NCBI RefSeq assembly: GCF_037204085.1
Contig: NZ_JBBCBW010000021.1
Span: 39,864-103,863 of the forward strand
Direction of reading: 5' to 3'
Source of the DNA: Variovorax sp037204085
GTDB taxonomy: Bacteria; Pseudomonadota; Gammaproteobacteria; Burkholderiales; Burkholderiaceae_C
DNA: 64,000 nt
Numbering within the stretch: position 1 is the first letter of the stretch; the number at the start of each line of letters is the position of its first letter. The notes beneath the pieces were generated by a model. That model saw only the letters and a list, made by a program, of their open reading frames with translations, did not search any database and had not been told where the DNA came from. Made by a program: the position numbers and the translations under genes. Of this stretch, positions 9,119 to 17,608 are shown in pieces.

Positions 9119-9841
9119 GTGTCCAGAAAAATTCTCACGGCCCTGGTGCTGGCGATGCTGGCCTGCGGGAGCGGCATCACGCATGCACAGCAGCCGCAAG
9201 GCCAGAGCATGGAGGAGCGGCTTCGCGCGCAGCTGCGCGTGACCACCTCGCAGCTCCAGCAAGCGCAGAACGAACTGGCCGCACTGAAGGCCGGGCAGCC
9301 GACGGGCGCGCCCGCAGCGGCAAGTGCGGCGCCGGCGAAGCCCGAGCTCGAGGCGATCAAGAAAGAGCTGGCCCAGAGCCAGGCCCAGTTGGCGGCCGAA
9401 CGCCATGCGCGCAGCCAGGCGAGCGCCGGTACCGAACAGTCGCGCCAGCAGGCGCAGGCCACGACCGAGAAGGCCACGGCGCAGATCGCGCAGTACCGCG
9501 GCGCGTACGACGAGTTGCTGAAGATGGCGCGCGCCGCCGAGGCCGAGCGCCAGCGGCTCGCGACGGAAACCGCCACGCAGCGCACCGCGCTGACCCAGTG
9601 CGAGGCCAAGAACGCGCAGCTCTATGCGGCCGGACAAGAAATCCTGCGGGCCTATGAAACGGTGGACGTGGGCAGCGTGCTCGCATCGCGCCAGCCTTTC
9701 GCGGCGCAGAGCCGCGTCAAGTTCGAGCAGATCGCGCAGCAGTACGGCGACAAGCTGTATGAGGGCAAGTTCGATGCGCGTGCGGTGAACGCACCGGCGC
9801 CCGGCGCCCCGGCGTCGCCTGCAACACAGGAGAAGCAATGA
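9119..9841 (+). CDS. Periplasmic coiled-coil protein, unknown function
   Basis: 240 residues starting at GTG, with AAGGAG placed about seven bases before it; upstream in-frame ATGs lie inside the porin gene and lack this. The first ~24 residues form a signal peptide (ILTALVLAMLACGSGITHAQ). The middle is a long Gln/Ala/Glu-rich coiled coil (about 28-185), with a low-complexity Pro/Ala tail at the end. The stop overlaps the next start (ATGA). No family is recognised. Its place between a porin and a foldase suggests a periplasmic scaffold or chaperone helper for this secretion locus. Confidence 0.72.
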   Translation: MSRKILTALVLAMLACGSGITHAQQPQGQSMEERLRAQLRVTTSQLQQAQNELAALKAGQPTGAPAAASAAPAKPELEAIKKELAQSQAQLAAERHARSQASAGTEQSRQQAQATTEKATAQIAQYRGAYDELLKMARAAEAERQRLATETATQRTALTQCEAKNAQLYAAGQEILRAYETVDVGSVLASRQPFAAQSRVKFEQIAQQYGDKLYEGKFDARAVNAPAPGAPASPATQEKQ

Positions 9842-10779
9842 AACGCAGGAAGTCCTCATCGGCCACGCTCGCGCAAGGGCTGCGCGCCGCGGCCGGCGTG
9901 CTGCTGGTCTCGTCGGTAGGCGTGGCTGCCGCGCAGGCGCCGGCACAAGGCAACCCGGTGGTCGCGCGCATGGGCGAAGTCACGGTCGGCCAGGAAGAAG
10001 TCGAGAAGCTGCTGCAGGCGCTGCCCGAAGCGGAGCGCGCCGCCGTCAAGGCCGACCGCGCAAGTCTCGATGGCTGGTTGCGCCAGCGACTGCTGAGCGA
10101 GGCGCTGCTGCGCGACGCCGGGGCCAAGGGTTGGGCCGACCGGCCCGAGGTGAAGGCGAAGGTCGATGCCGCCATGCGGGAGGTTGCTGCGCGCATCGTG
10201 ACCGCCAGCTACCTCGAATCGGTGAGCCAGGTGCCGGCAGGTTTTCCGTCCGAGACGGAAGTGCAAGCGGCGTACGAGCAGGGCAAGGCCAATTTCAACC
10301 TGCCGGCCGCTTATCGCGTAGCGCAGATCTATCTGGCTGCGCCCGAACGCGATGCGGCGGCCGTTGCCAAGGTGCGCGATGAGGCGGGCAAGTTGGCCCG
10401 CCAAGCCCGTGCCGGCGATTTTGCCGCCGTGGCGCGCGCGAGCTCTCAGGACAAGCTCAGCGCCGAGCGTGGCGGCGAGGTCGATACCTTGCCGCTGGCG
10501 CGCATCCTCCCCGAACTGCGCGACACAGTGGCCAAGCTCAAGGTGGGCGAGGTCAGCGAGCCGGTGCAGGCGCAAGCCGGCTTTCATGTGGTGAAGCTGC
10601 TCGGCGTTCAGCCGGCGCGCACTGCGACGCTCGACGAGATGAAGCCGCAGCTTCGGACTGCCTTGCGCCAGCAGCGGCAACAGCAATTGGTGCAGGCCTA
10701 CCTCGCTCAACTTGCGCCAGCCACCCAGTTGAGCATCGATGCTGCGGCGCTCGATGCCGCGCTCAAGAAAACGAATTGA
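9838..10779 (+). CDS. Periplasmic peptidyl-prolyl cis-trans isomerase, parvulin (PpiC/SurA-like)
   Basis: 313 residues. The signal peptide covers about residues 1-38 (ending VAAAQA). A SurA-like N-terminal helical region follows (VARMGEVTVGQEEVEKLL, then WLRQRLLSEALLRDAG). The rotamase domain lies at about 150-265 (YRVAQIYLAAP, FAAVARASSQD, RGGEVDTLPLARILPEL, VGEVSEPVQAQAGFHVVKLL). It probably helps fold the exoprotein, the transporter or the porin in the periplasm. The start overlaps the previous stop, so it is part of the same operon. Confidence 0.92.
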   Translation: MKRRKSSSATLAQGLRAAAGVLLVSSVGVAAAQAPAQGNPVVARMGEVTVGQEEVEKLLQALPEAERAAVKADRASLDGWLRQRLLSEALLRDAGAKGWADRPEVKAKVDAAMREVAARIVTASYLESVSQVPAGFPSETEVQAAYEQGKANFNLPAAYRVAQIYLAAPERDAAAVAKVRDEAGKLARQARAGDFAAVARASSQDKLSAERGGEVDTLPLARILPELRDTVAKLKVGEVSEPVQAQAGFHVVKLLGVQPARTATLDEMKPQLRTALRQQRQQQLVQAYLAQLAPATQLSIDAAALDAALKKTN

Positions 10780-10805
10780 ACAACCCAAGCCAAACGGTCA
10801 AACAC

Positions 10806-11348
10806 ATGAACAACACGCAAACGAACACCGAAGTGCCCAGCAACGATGTTGCCGCGACGCAGAACAACGACCTGCTGGACGCCGTGACGCCCGAGCAGGT
10901 GTCGGACGCAATCAAGGCAGCCGGGGCTGCAGTCACCATCATCGAGCAAGACGGAGTGGTGCGCCTTCACAGCGCGAGCCACGGCATCGGCTTTCAGGTG
11001 CTGTGGGGCAGCCCTGTCACCACCTCGCAGTACACCGACTTCACCCTGAGCTGTCCGCTGCACGTGCAGGGCGGCACCTTGCCGGAGGCCGTGCTGGCGT
11101 CGTGGCACCGCACCAAGCGATTCGCGCGTGTGGCACAGCATGGCGACTTCGTTGTGCTGGAAATGGACGTGTGGGTTACCGGCGGCGTAGCGCCGGCCTA
11201 TCTGGCCTTCGCCATGCGCTTGTGGATGCAGATGATGGGCGAGTTCTTTCTGCACCTGCGCAACTACAGTCCGGCCGCGGAGACCCGCGGGGATGCTGCG
11301 AACTCCGAAGGCCGTGCGGCCGCTGAAGGCGTGGCGTCTGCTGCGTGA
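10806..11348 (+). CDS. YbjN-domain-like (type III chaperone-fold) protein
   Basis: 180 residues from the ATG at 10806. A TTG at 10776 overlapping the previous stop would add ten residues. Neither start has a clear ribosome binding site. The core contains EQVSDAIKAAGAAVTI, ASWHRTKRFARVAQHGDFVVLEMDVWVTGGV and LAFAMRLWMQMMGEF, which matches the YbjN/TY-Chap fold known for binding partners without enzyme activity. It has no signal peptide, so it is cytosolic. It closes the secretion operon. The tail after about residue 160 is low complexity. The function is unknown. Confidence 0.7.
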   Translation: MNNTQTNTEVPSNDVAATQNNDLLDAVTPEQVSDAIKAAGAAVTIIEQDGVVRLHSASHGIGFQVLWGSPVTTSQYTDFTLSCPLHVQGGTLPEAVLASWHRTKRFARVAQHGDFVVLEMDVWVTGGVAPAYLAFAMRLWMQMMGEFFLHLRNYSPAAETRGDAANSEGRAAAEGVASAA

Positions 11349-11393
11349 TGCGCGGGGGCGCTGCGCCGTAGAGGGCGAGCGTTGCCGCCGTAA

Positions 11394-12728
11394 TCAGAGC
11401 TTGTAAGAACGCCCGACGGCAAAGCCGATGCGGGTGCGCCCGCCGCCGGAGGTCGCCATGGTGTGCCCCGAATGCATTCGCGCAATGGCTGCCACGATGG
11501 CCAGCCCGAGTCCGTGATGCAGGTGTCCGTCCGTGCGCGACTCGTCGGTGCGGAAGAACCGGTCGAACAACCGCGGGATATGCCGCGCGTCGATGTCGGG
11601 TCCGGTGTTCTCGACCGAAATCTCGGCACCGCCTTCCGCATTCACGCCGATGTGCACGGTGATTGCAGACCCCTTGATTGCATAGCGCGTGGCGTTGCCC
11701 AGCAGGTTCGACACCGCGCGCTTGAACAGCGGCTGGTCCACTGCGACCTGTGCGTCGCCGTCGATGTAGACACGCAGCTGCGCCTCGCTCAAAGGCCCCT
11801 CGTGAAAATCCACCACCTGGCGAACCAGGTCTGCGAGGGGTGATGCGGCGTCGCATCTCGCGGTGGCCCCGCGGTCCGCACGCGACAGAAAAAGCATGTC
11901 GTTGACGAGCGCCGCGAGCCGCTGCAATTCTTCGAGGTTGCCCGTCAGCGTGTCGCGCAGCGCTTCCGCAGACCGGTCTTCGCGCGACAGTGCCACTTCG
12001 GTATGCCCGATGAGCGCGGCCAGCGGTGTGCGCAGCTCGTGCGCAACGTCGGCGTTGAATGCCTCGAGCTGCACATAGGCAGACTCCTGCCGCCGCAGCA
12101 TCGCATTGAACTGGTCGATCCACGGCTGGAGCTCGGCGACCGGCTCGGCCAGCGAGAGCCGCTGCTCCATTCGGCCCGGTGAGATGGCGCGCGTCTGGTC
12201 TGCCAGTGCGCGCAAGGGCTCCATGGTGCGGCGGACCCTCCAGGCGCAGGCGATTCCCGCCGAGACACCGCCCAGGAGGGTTGCCGTCACGAGGATCAGC
12301 GCCAGCTTGCCGAGCATGCGGGAGTCTTCGGTGATGTCCAGCAGCAGCGCGCCGTGCGCTTCTCCCACGGTGAGAGGCAGCGTGAACTCCATGCGCTGCG
12401 CCTTCGCGTGGTTTGGGAGCACGTCCGGGTCGCGGTACAGCAGCTCGCCATCGGCCGCATGCAGCTCCAGGTAGGTGCCGGCCCGGCGCGGAATGGCGGC
12501 CTGCAGGTGCCTGCGCATTTCGGGCAAGCCGCCAGCGCGCTCTGCGGATATGGCCGCATCGCGCGTTGCGGCCAGTTTTGTCGTCAACAGGGCGCGCTGC
12601 TTGTCGATGAATGACCATTCGGTGGCAGCGAAGATCCCGGCGCAGAGCAGGCCCAGTCCCAACGCCGTTTGCGAGGCGAGCTGAATGGACAGGCGCGTGG
12701 CCAATGAATAGCCGACCTTCTTTTTCAT
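11394..12728 (-). CDS. Sensor histidine kinase (CusS-like)
   Basis: 444 residues from the ATG at 12728, which overlaps the stop of the response regulator in an ATGA; a longer frame upstream lies inside the regulator gene. Two membrane helices (about 15-35 and 150-172) bracket a periplasmic sensor loop of about 110 residues. HAMP follows, then HisKA with the phosphorylated His in VAHELRTPLAALIGH, then HATPase_c (N box NLLGNATRYA, G box HHGLGLAIVAAIARMH). The architecture is like CusS/CopS heavy-metal kinases, but the sensor loop has no obvious metal cluster, so the signal is uncertain. Confidence 0.92.
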   Translation of the reverse strand: MKKKVGYSLATRLSIQLASQTALGLGLLCAGIFAATEWSFIDKQRALLTTKLAATRDAAISAERAGGLPEMRRHLQAAIPRRAGTYLELHAADGELLYRDPDVLPNHAKAQRMEFTLPLTVGEAHGALLLDITEDSRMLGKLALILVTATLLGGVSAGIACAWRVRRTMEPLRALADQTRAISPGRMEQRLSLAEPVAELQPWIDQFNAMLRRQESAYVQLEAFNADVAHELRTPLAALIGHTEVALSREDRSAEALRDTLTGNLEELQRLAALVNDMLFLSRADRGATARCDAASPLADLVRQVVDFHEGPLSEAQLRVYIDGDAQVAVDQPLFKRAVSNLLGNATRYAIKGSAITVHIGVNAEGGAEISVENTGPDIDARHIPRLFDRFFRTDESRTDGHLHHGLGLAIVAAIARMHSGHTMATSGGGRTRIGFAVGRSYKL

Positions 12729-13408
12729 CTTGAGCGTTCTTCCAGCACGTAGCCCATTCCGCGCACGGTGTGCAGCAGGCGTTGCGAGAACGGGTCGTCC
12801 ATCTTCGCTCGCAGGCGGCGCACGGCCACCTCGACGACGTTGGTGTCGGAGTCGAAATTCATGTCCCACACCTGCTCGGCCAGCGTGGTGCGAGACAGTA
12901 TCTGGCCGCGGCGGCGCAGCAGTACCGTGAGAAGCAGGAACTCTTTTGCCGTCAGCTCGAGGCGGCGACCGTCCCTCGTGGCCTTGCGGCCAAGCAAGTC
13001 CACCTCGAGCTCGGCCAGCCTGAGCGTGGTCGGATGGTTCGATGCGCCGCCGGAGCCGCGGCGCATCAATGCGGAAATCCGTGCCAGCAATTCAGAGAAC
13101 GCGAACGGCTTGACCAGGTAGTCGTCAGCCCCTTCCTGCAGGCCCCGCACGCGGTCCTCTACCTTGTCGCGGGCGGTGAGCATCAGCACGGGGGTGTTGC
13201 TGCGCGCGCGCATGGCGCGAAGAACGCCGAAGCCGTCTATGCCCGGCAACATCACGTCGAGCAGAACGACGGAGTAGTCGCCGCCTTCGGCCAAGCGCCT
13301 GCCTTCGATGCCGTCGCGCGCCACGTCGACCACATAGCCGTTCTCGGTCAACCCTTTTACAAGGTAGTCCACCAGCCGGCCTTCGTCTTCCACTATCAGC
13401 AGCCGCAT
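12725..13408 (-). CDS. OmpR-family response regulator (CusR/CopR-like)
   Basis: 227 residues. The receiver domain has the acidic pair in VEDEGR, the phosphorylated Asp in LLDVMLPG and the conserved Lys in LVKPFAF. A winged-helix DNA-binding domain follows (LTAKEFLLL, VRRLRAKMDDPF, TVRGMGYVLEE). It is cotranscribed with the kinase downstream and is divergent from the molybdenum-enzyme genes at 13602. A palindrome lies in the shared promoter region. Confidence 0.95.
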   Translation of the reverse strand: MRLLIVEDEGRLVDYLVKGLTENGYVVDVARDGIEGRRLAEGGDYSVVLLDVMLPGIDGFGVLRAMRARSNTPVLMLTARDKVEDRVRGLQEGADDYLVKPFAFSELLARISALMRRGSGGASNHPTTLRLAELEVDLLGRKATRDGRRLELTAKEFLLLTVLLRRRGQILSRTTLAEQVWDMNFDSDTNVVEVAVRRLRAKMDDPFSQRLLHTVRGMGYVLEERSR

Positions 13409-13467
13409 CGCTTGCCTTCATTAAAACCACCGCAGACGCGATGATCACAGCAACCTGTCCTGTGGAC

Positions 13468-13483
13468 ATTACAAATTTGTCAT
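13468..13483. promoter_or_regulatory. Candidate response-regulator box
   Basis: ATTACAAATTTGTCAT is a 16-base inverted repeat with a single mismatch, placed 60 bases before the regulator gene and about 120 before the iorA-like gene. It resembles the palindromic boxes bound by CusR/CopR-type regulators. This is inferred from position and form only. Confidence 0.5.
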
Positions 13484-13601
13484 CCACCCGGCAAGGCCCG
13501 CAGGAGGCTTGCAGAAATGTAATGTCGTGGTCACTTTCCGGCGTGTTGGCCATTCTCAAATACCTGCAGCCCCGCCACCGGCGGCAACAGGAGAGAACGC
13601 G

Positions 13602-14066
13602 ATGAGCACGCAACTTCAGATCAACGGCCGCCGGGTGCGGGTCGATTCCGTGGCAGAGACACCTCTTTTGTGGGTGCTGCGAGACGAACTGGGCATGACA
13701 GGGACCAAGTACGGTTGCGGTGTCGGCCTGTGCGGCGCATGCACGGTCCACGTGGGCAACGATCCCGCGCGCGCATGCATCACGCCCGTCGGGGCACTGG
13801 CCCGCCAGCAGGTTCGCACCATCGAAGGCCTTGGGCAGGACCGCATCGGCCGCGCGCTGCAGGCCGCCTGGATTGCCAACGATGTGCCGCAGTGCGGCTA
13901 CTGCCAGTGCGGACAGCTCATGAGCGCGGCCGTGCTGCTGCGCACCACGCCCATGCCGAGCGACAAGGACATCACCGAAACCATGGCGGGCAACATCTGC
14001 CGGTGCGGAACCTACGACCGCATCAGGGCGGCCATCCACGAGGCAGCCCGTGCGCTGTCGGTCTGA
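13602..14066 (+). CDS. iorA: (2Fe-2S) subunit of an isoquinoline 1-oxidoreductase-type molybdenum enzyme
   Basis: 154 residues from the ATG at 13602, which has AGGAG upstream. The plant-type [2Fe-2S] ligands are at CGVGLCGAC with a later Cys. The second cluster domain has CGYCQCGQ and NICRCGTYDRI. This is the small-subunit layout of the xanthine dehydrogenase family without FAD. It should pass electrons from the molybdopterin subunit encoded 10 bases downstream. The symbol is by similarity; isoquinoline itself is not shown to be the substrate. Confidence 0.88.
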   Translation: MSTQLQINGRRVRVDSVAETPLLWVLRDELGMTGTKYGCGVGLCGACTVHVGNDPARACITPVGALARQQVRTIEGLGQDRIGRALQAAWIANDVPQCGYCQCGQLMSAAVLLRTTPMPSDKDITETMAGNICRCGTYDRIRAAIHEAARALSV

Positions 14067-14076
14067 AGGAGCCGCC

Positions 14077-16284
14077 ATGTCCAAGCCCGACACTCTCGCC
14101 TCTCAATCCTCGCCACAGGCTGGCCATCGCCTGTCGCGTCGCCAATTCGCGCTTGCCGCCGGCGGCGCCTTGTTGACCGTTGCCATTCCGCTGGGTGCGC
14201 AAACCCAGCCTCCGGCGGCCGCGCCAGGGAGCCCGCCTGTTCCGCCCGCGCGGCCGCCGGTCAACCGCGCTCCAAGCTCGTTCATCCGCATCGCCGCCGA
14301 TGGCGTGGTCACCTTCCTGCTGCCCACCTGCGAGATGGGGCAGGGCATTCACACTGCACAAGCGATGATCCTGGCGGAGGAGCTTGGCGCAGACTGGAAG
14401 CGGGTTCGCACGGCCATGCCCGATCAGGTGACGCCCGATTACCGGCTCCCCATGGGCCAGCAGCGTTCGGTCGGTTCGTTCGGTGTGCGCTTCTGGCACG
14501 ACCCCCTGCGCCGTGCTGCCGCGCAGACGAGGGAACTGCTGACGCTGGCTGCGGCGGAGCGGCTGTCGGTTCCGCCTTCGTCGCTTGCCGCTGAAGAGGG
14601 GTACATCGTTCATGCGGCGAGCGGCCGGCGCGTGCCTTTCGGCGATCTGGTGCAGGCGGCATCGGCACTGCCGGTTCCGCAGAACCCGGTTCTGCGGCCG
14701 GCGGAACAGCGCAAGCTCACCGGCAAGACGATGCGCCGCATCGACACGCCGGACAAGGTCACCGGCCGGGCGCTCTACGCGGTCGACATGAAGGCACCCG
14801 GCATGCTGCATGGGGCGATACGCCTGTCGCCCGTGTTCCGCGCCGAAGTGGAATCGATGGACCCGGCGAGCGTGCGCGGAATGCCGGGCGTGGTTGCGGT
14901 CGTGCCCGTGCCCGGCGGTGCGGTTGTCGTTGCACAAAACTGGTGGCAAGCCAAGCAGGCGGCCGACAAGCTCACCATTCAATTCAAGGCGACCGCGAAC
15001 GACCGCGTTGGCACCCCAGAGCTCGACGAACGTATGCGCGCCGCATTGGACAGCGGCCCATTGCCGGCTGCGCTGCAGCGCGGAGACATGGAGGCGGCCT
15101 TTCGTGCACCGCACAAGGTGGTAGAGGCCGACTACGCCGTGCCGCTCCTGGCCCACGCGTGCATGGAACCGATCAATTGCATGGCGCAAGCCGGCGCCGA
15201 CCGGCTGGACCTGTGGACCGGTACGCAGGCCCAAGACATTCTTCTGCGCGACTGCGGCGCCGCGGGCGGCTACAAGCCGGAGCAGGTCTACTTTCACAAC
15301 GCCTACCTTGGCGGGGGCTTCGGCCGCAAGACACACGCCGAGTCGGCCGTTCAGGCCATGCTGGCCAGCCGCGCCGTGGGCGGCCGCCCGGTGAAGGTGC
15401 TCTGGTCCCGCGCCGACGACATGCAGCAGGGTCAGTACCGCCAGACGATGATGTGCCGCATGCGCGCCGCGCTCGATGCGGATGGCCGCATCCAGGGGCT
15501 GCGCGTGCGCGTTGCAGGCCCTCAGATGGGGCGCGACAACGGCATACCGCTCACCAACGGCGTGGCCGACGGAATGTCGCTCACGGGGATCATCGACATG
15601 CAGTACCAGATACCGAACATGCTGGTCGATCACGCGGTGGTGCCGATGCCGATGGCGCTCTCGCCGTGGCGCTCGATCGCCAACTCCTTTACCGGATTCT
15701 TTATGGAAGCCTTCATCAATGAATGCGCCGCCGCAGCGGGCAAGGACCCGCTGGAGTTTCGCCGCCAGCACTTGCAGGGCCGCCCGCGCATGCTCGCCGT
15801 GCTGGATCGCGCAGCGCAAAGCGCGGGTTGGGGAAGTCCTGCGCCGTCCGGCGTGGCGCGCGGCCTAGCCGTGGTGGAGAGCTATGGCAGCCCGGTCGCC
15901 CAGGTCGTGGAGGCGCGGCTTCGAGACGGCCACGTCAAGGTCGAGAAAGTGCATGTGGCCATCGACTGCGGCCGTGCCATCAACCCCGGCCAAGTCGCGG
16001 CGCAGATGAGCGGCGGCGTGGTCGACGCAATGTCCGTTGCCTTGCGCGCGAAGATCACCATCAAGGATGGCCGCGCCGAGCAGTCCAGCTTTGGCGACTA
16101 CCAGATCCTCCGCATGGGCGAGGAACCGCAGGTGATAACGCACATCGTGGAGATCGGCTCGCCGCTCGGCGGTGTGGGCGAGCCATGCGTACCGCCTTTG
16201 GCGCCTGCGCTGGCGGCCGCCGCTTCTATCTTGTCGGGGCGCCCGGTTCGGCGTTTGCCGCTTGCAGACGCGGGGCTGGCCTGA
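14077..16284 (+). CDS. iorB: Molybdopterin-binding subunit of an isoquinoline 1-oxidoreductase-type enzyme
   Basis: 735 residues from the ATG at 14077, preceded by AAGGAG. The N-terminus carries a twin-arginine signal (SRRQFALAAGG), so the folded holoenzyme is probably exported to the periplasm. Molybdopterin-binding features include GGGFGRK near residue 420, and the catalytic Glu of the family fits GVGEP near the C-terminus. Typical members hydroxylate N-heterocycles or oxidise aldehydes. No FAD or cytochrome subunit is in the window, so the electron acceptor is unknown. The divergent two-component system may control it. Confidence 0.87.
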   Translation: MSKPDTLASQSSPQAGHRLSRRQFALAAGGALLTVAIPLGAQTQPPAAAPGSPPVPPARPPVNRAPSSFIRIAADGVVTFLLPTCEMGQGIHTAQAMILAEELGADWKRVRTAMPDQVTPDYRLPMGQQRSVGSFGVRFWHDPLRRAAAQTRELLTLAAAERLSVPPSSLAAEEGYIVHAASGRRVPFGDLVQAASALPVPQNPVLRPAEQRKLTGKTMRRIDTPDKVTGRALYAVDMKAPGMLHGAIRLSPVFRAEVESMDPASVRGMPGVVAVVPVPGGAVVVAQNWWQAKQAADKLTIQFKATANDRVGTPELDERMRAALDSGPLPAALQRGDMEAAFRAPHKVVEADYAVPLLAHACMEPINCMAQAGADRLDLWTGTQAQDILLRDCGAAGGYKPEQVYFHNAYLGGGFGRKTHAESAVQAMLASRAVGGRPVKVLWSRADDMQQGQYRQTMMCRMRAALDADGRIQGLRVRVAGPQMGRDNGIPLTNGVADGMSLTGIIDMQYQIPNMLVDHAVVPMPMALSPWRSIANSFTGFFMEAFINECAAAAGKDPLEFRRQHLQGRPRMLAVLDRAAQSAGWGSPAPSGVARGLAVVESYGSPVAQVVEARLRDGHVKVEKVHVAIDCGRAINPGQVAAQMSGGVVDAMSVALRAKITIKDGRAEQSSFGDYQILRMGEEPQVITHIVEIGSPLGGVGEPCVPPLAPALAAAASILSGRPVRRLPLADAGLA

Positions 16285-16351
16285 GCGGCACCTGGGCGAT
16301 GTGATCCCTTGTTCGCTGTGGAGCACGGCACTGTTCGCATTGCCTGACCGC

Positions 16352-17608
16352 TCACGCCGCTTCCTCCGGCTGTTCTTGACGGCGGGAAGGAGAGCTGCGG
16401 ACGACTTTCAGCACCAGCAGGGCTGACAGGCAGGACAGCACCGCCGCATGCAGCATCATGTAGCGCCATGCCGTCAGGTCGACCAGCAGCCCCAGGAAAG
16501 CCGGCATCAGTGTCTGGCCGATTGCCGCGGCGGTCCAGTACAGGCCGGTGTAGGTGCCCAGGTACTTCTGGTTGGGCACGATGCTCCAGAGAATCGCGAT
16601 CGCATTGATGGCAAAGGCGGCCCATCCGACGGCGACCAGGGCCATGGCCATCGACACCTGGACCGTGCTCGTCGCGAAGAAGACCGCGATACAGCCAAGG
16701 GCGACGACGAGCATGCCGAGCATGCAGACCGCCGCACGGCTCGTCCGATCGGCAATGATGGCCACCGGTATTGCCGCCACCAGGAAGGCGATACCCGCCG
16801 GAAAGCCGATCGACCCGGCGGTGCCCCGCGACAGGTCGAGCACTTCCATCAAATAGGGCGTCAGCTGGGAGCGAATTGCCGTCCAGGTGCCGTTTGCGCC
16901 AAAGACCGCAAGCAGGAGCAGCAACCGGCGCTTGTCCGGCGAAGTGAAGATGTCCAGCACCAGCGCTTTCAGGCCGAGCTGCGGGCTCTCGTCCGCTCCT
17001 TGCGCGGTGCCGTGCGGCGCTTGCGAGGACAGCCCCTTGCATGCGACGTACATGCCGATGACAAGGAGCACCGCCGGAATGAAGAAAGCCAGGCGCAAGT
17101 CCTTGTCCACCACGACGTAGCTGATGGCGGCGGACGCAAGGATGGTCAGCGCCACGCCGATGCGGGCCACCGCGTTGCCCTTGCTTCGATGGTTGGGCGC
17201 CTGGTAGTCCGCCGTGAGCGACTCCGCAATGGACTTGAATCCGTTGGCCACGAACGCGAAGCCGACCATCGCAACCAGCAGCATCTCGAACGAGATCGCC
17301 CATGGAATGAACGCGAACAGCACCGCGGCCACGGGCGCACCAATGAGCAGAAAGCGGAACCGGTTGCCGCCCTTGGCCTTGTGCTGGTCGGCCTTGTGCG
17401 CCATCCACGGCTGGACGAAGATTCCCAGAAGGTTGTCCATACCCATCAGCAGGCCGATCACGGCGGCACTGCCGATGTACTGCCTGAGCGATGCAGGAAC
17501 CTGTGCGTCGTAGAAGTTCCAGACCGACTCTTGGGCGAACATTGCCAGCGCCACGAAGAAGGCGGCCTTCTTGTTGAAGCGGCTGATGTCAGGATTTCGT
17601 TCGGCCAT
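16352..17608 (-). CDS. MFS transporter
   Basis: 418 residues with about twelve hydrophobic segments. It has an Asn-Leu-Leu-Gly/Asp-rich loop after helix 2 (MGMDNLLGIFVQPWMAHKADQ) resembling the SLC45/GPH sugar-transporter branch rather than the drug exporters. The start overlaps the end of the AbrB-like gene by 20 bases. It is the last gene of the leftward AtuA operon, so it probably imports that pathway's substrate. Confidence 0.85.
   Translation of the reverse strand: MAERNPDISRFNKKAAFFVALAMFAQESVWNFYDAQVPASLRQYIGSAAVIGLLMGMDNLLGIFVQPWMAHKADQHKAKGGNRFRFLLIGAPVAAVLFAFIPWAISFEMLLVAMVGFAFVANGFKSIAESLTADYQAPNHRSKGNAVARIGVALTILASAAISYVVVDKDLRLAFFIPAVLLVIGMYVACKGLSSQAPHGTAQGADESPQLGLKALVLDIFTSPDKRRLLLLLAVFGANGTWTAIRSQLTPYLMEVLDLSRGTAGSIGFPAGIAFLVAAIPVAIIADRTSRAAVCMLGMLVVALGCIAVFFATSTVQVSMAMALVAVGWAAFAINAIAILWSIVPNQKYLGTYTGLYWTAAAIGQTLMPAFLGLLVDLTAWRYMMLHAAVLSCLSALLVLKVVRSSPSRRQEQPEEAA

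Noticed and set aside
8263..9609. Reverse frame of 448 residues over porin and coiled-coil genes
   Set aside because: It has no recognisable family, and the opposite strand is coding throughout.
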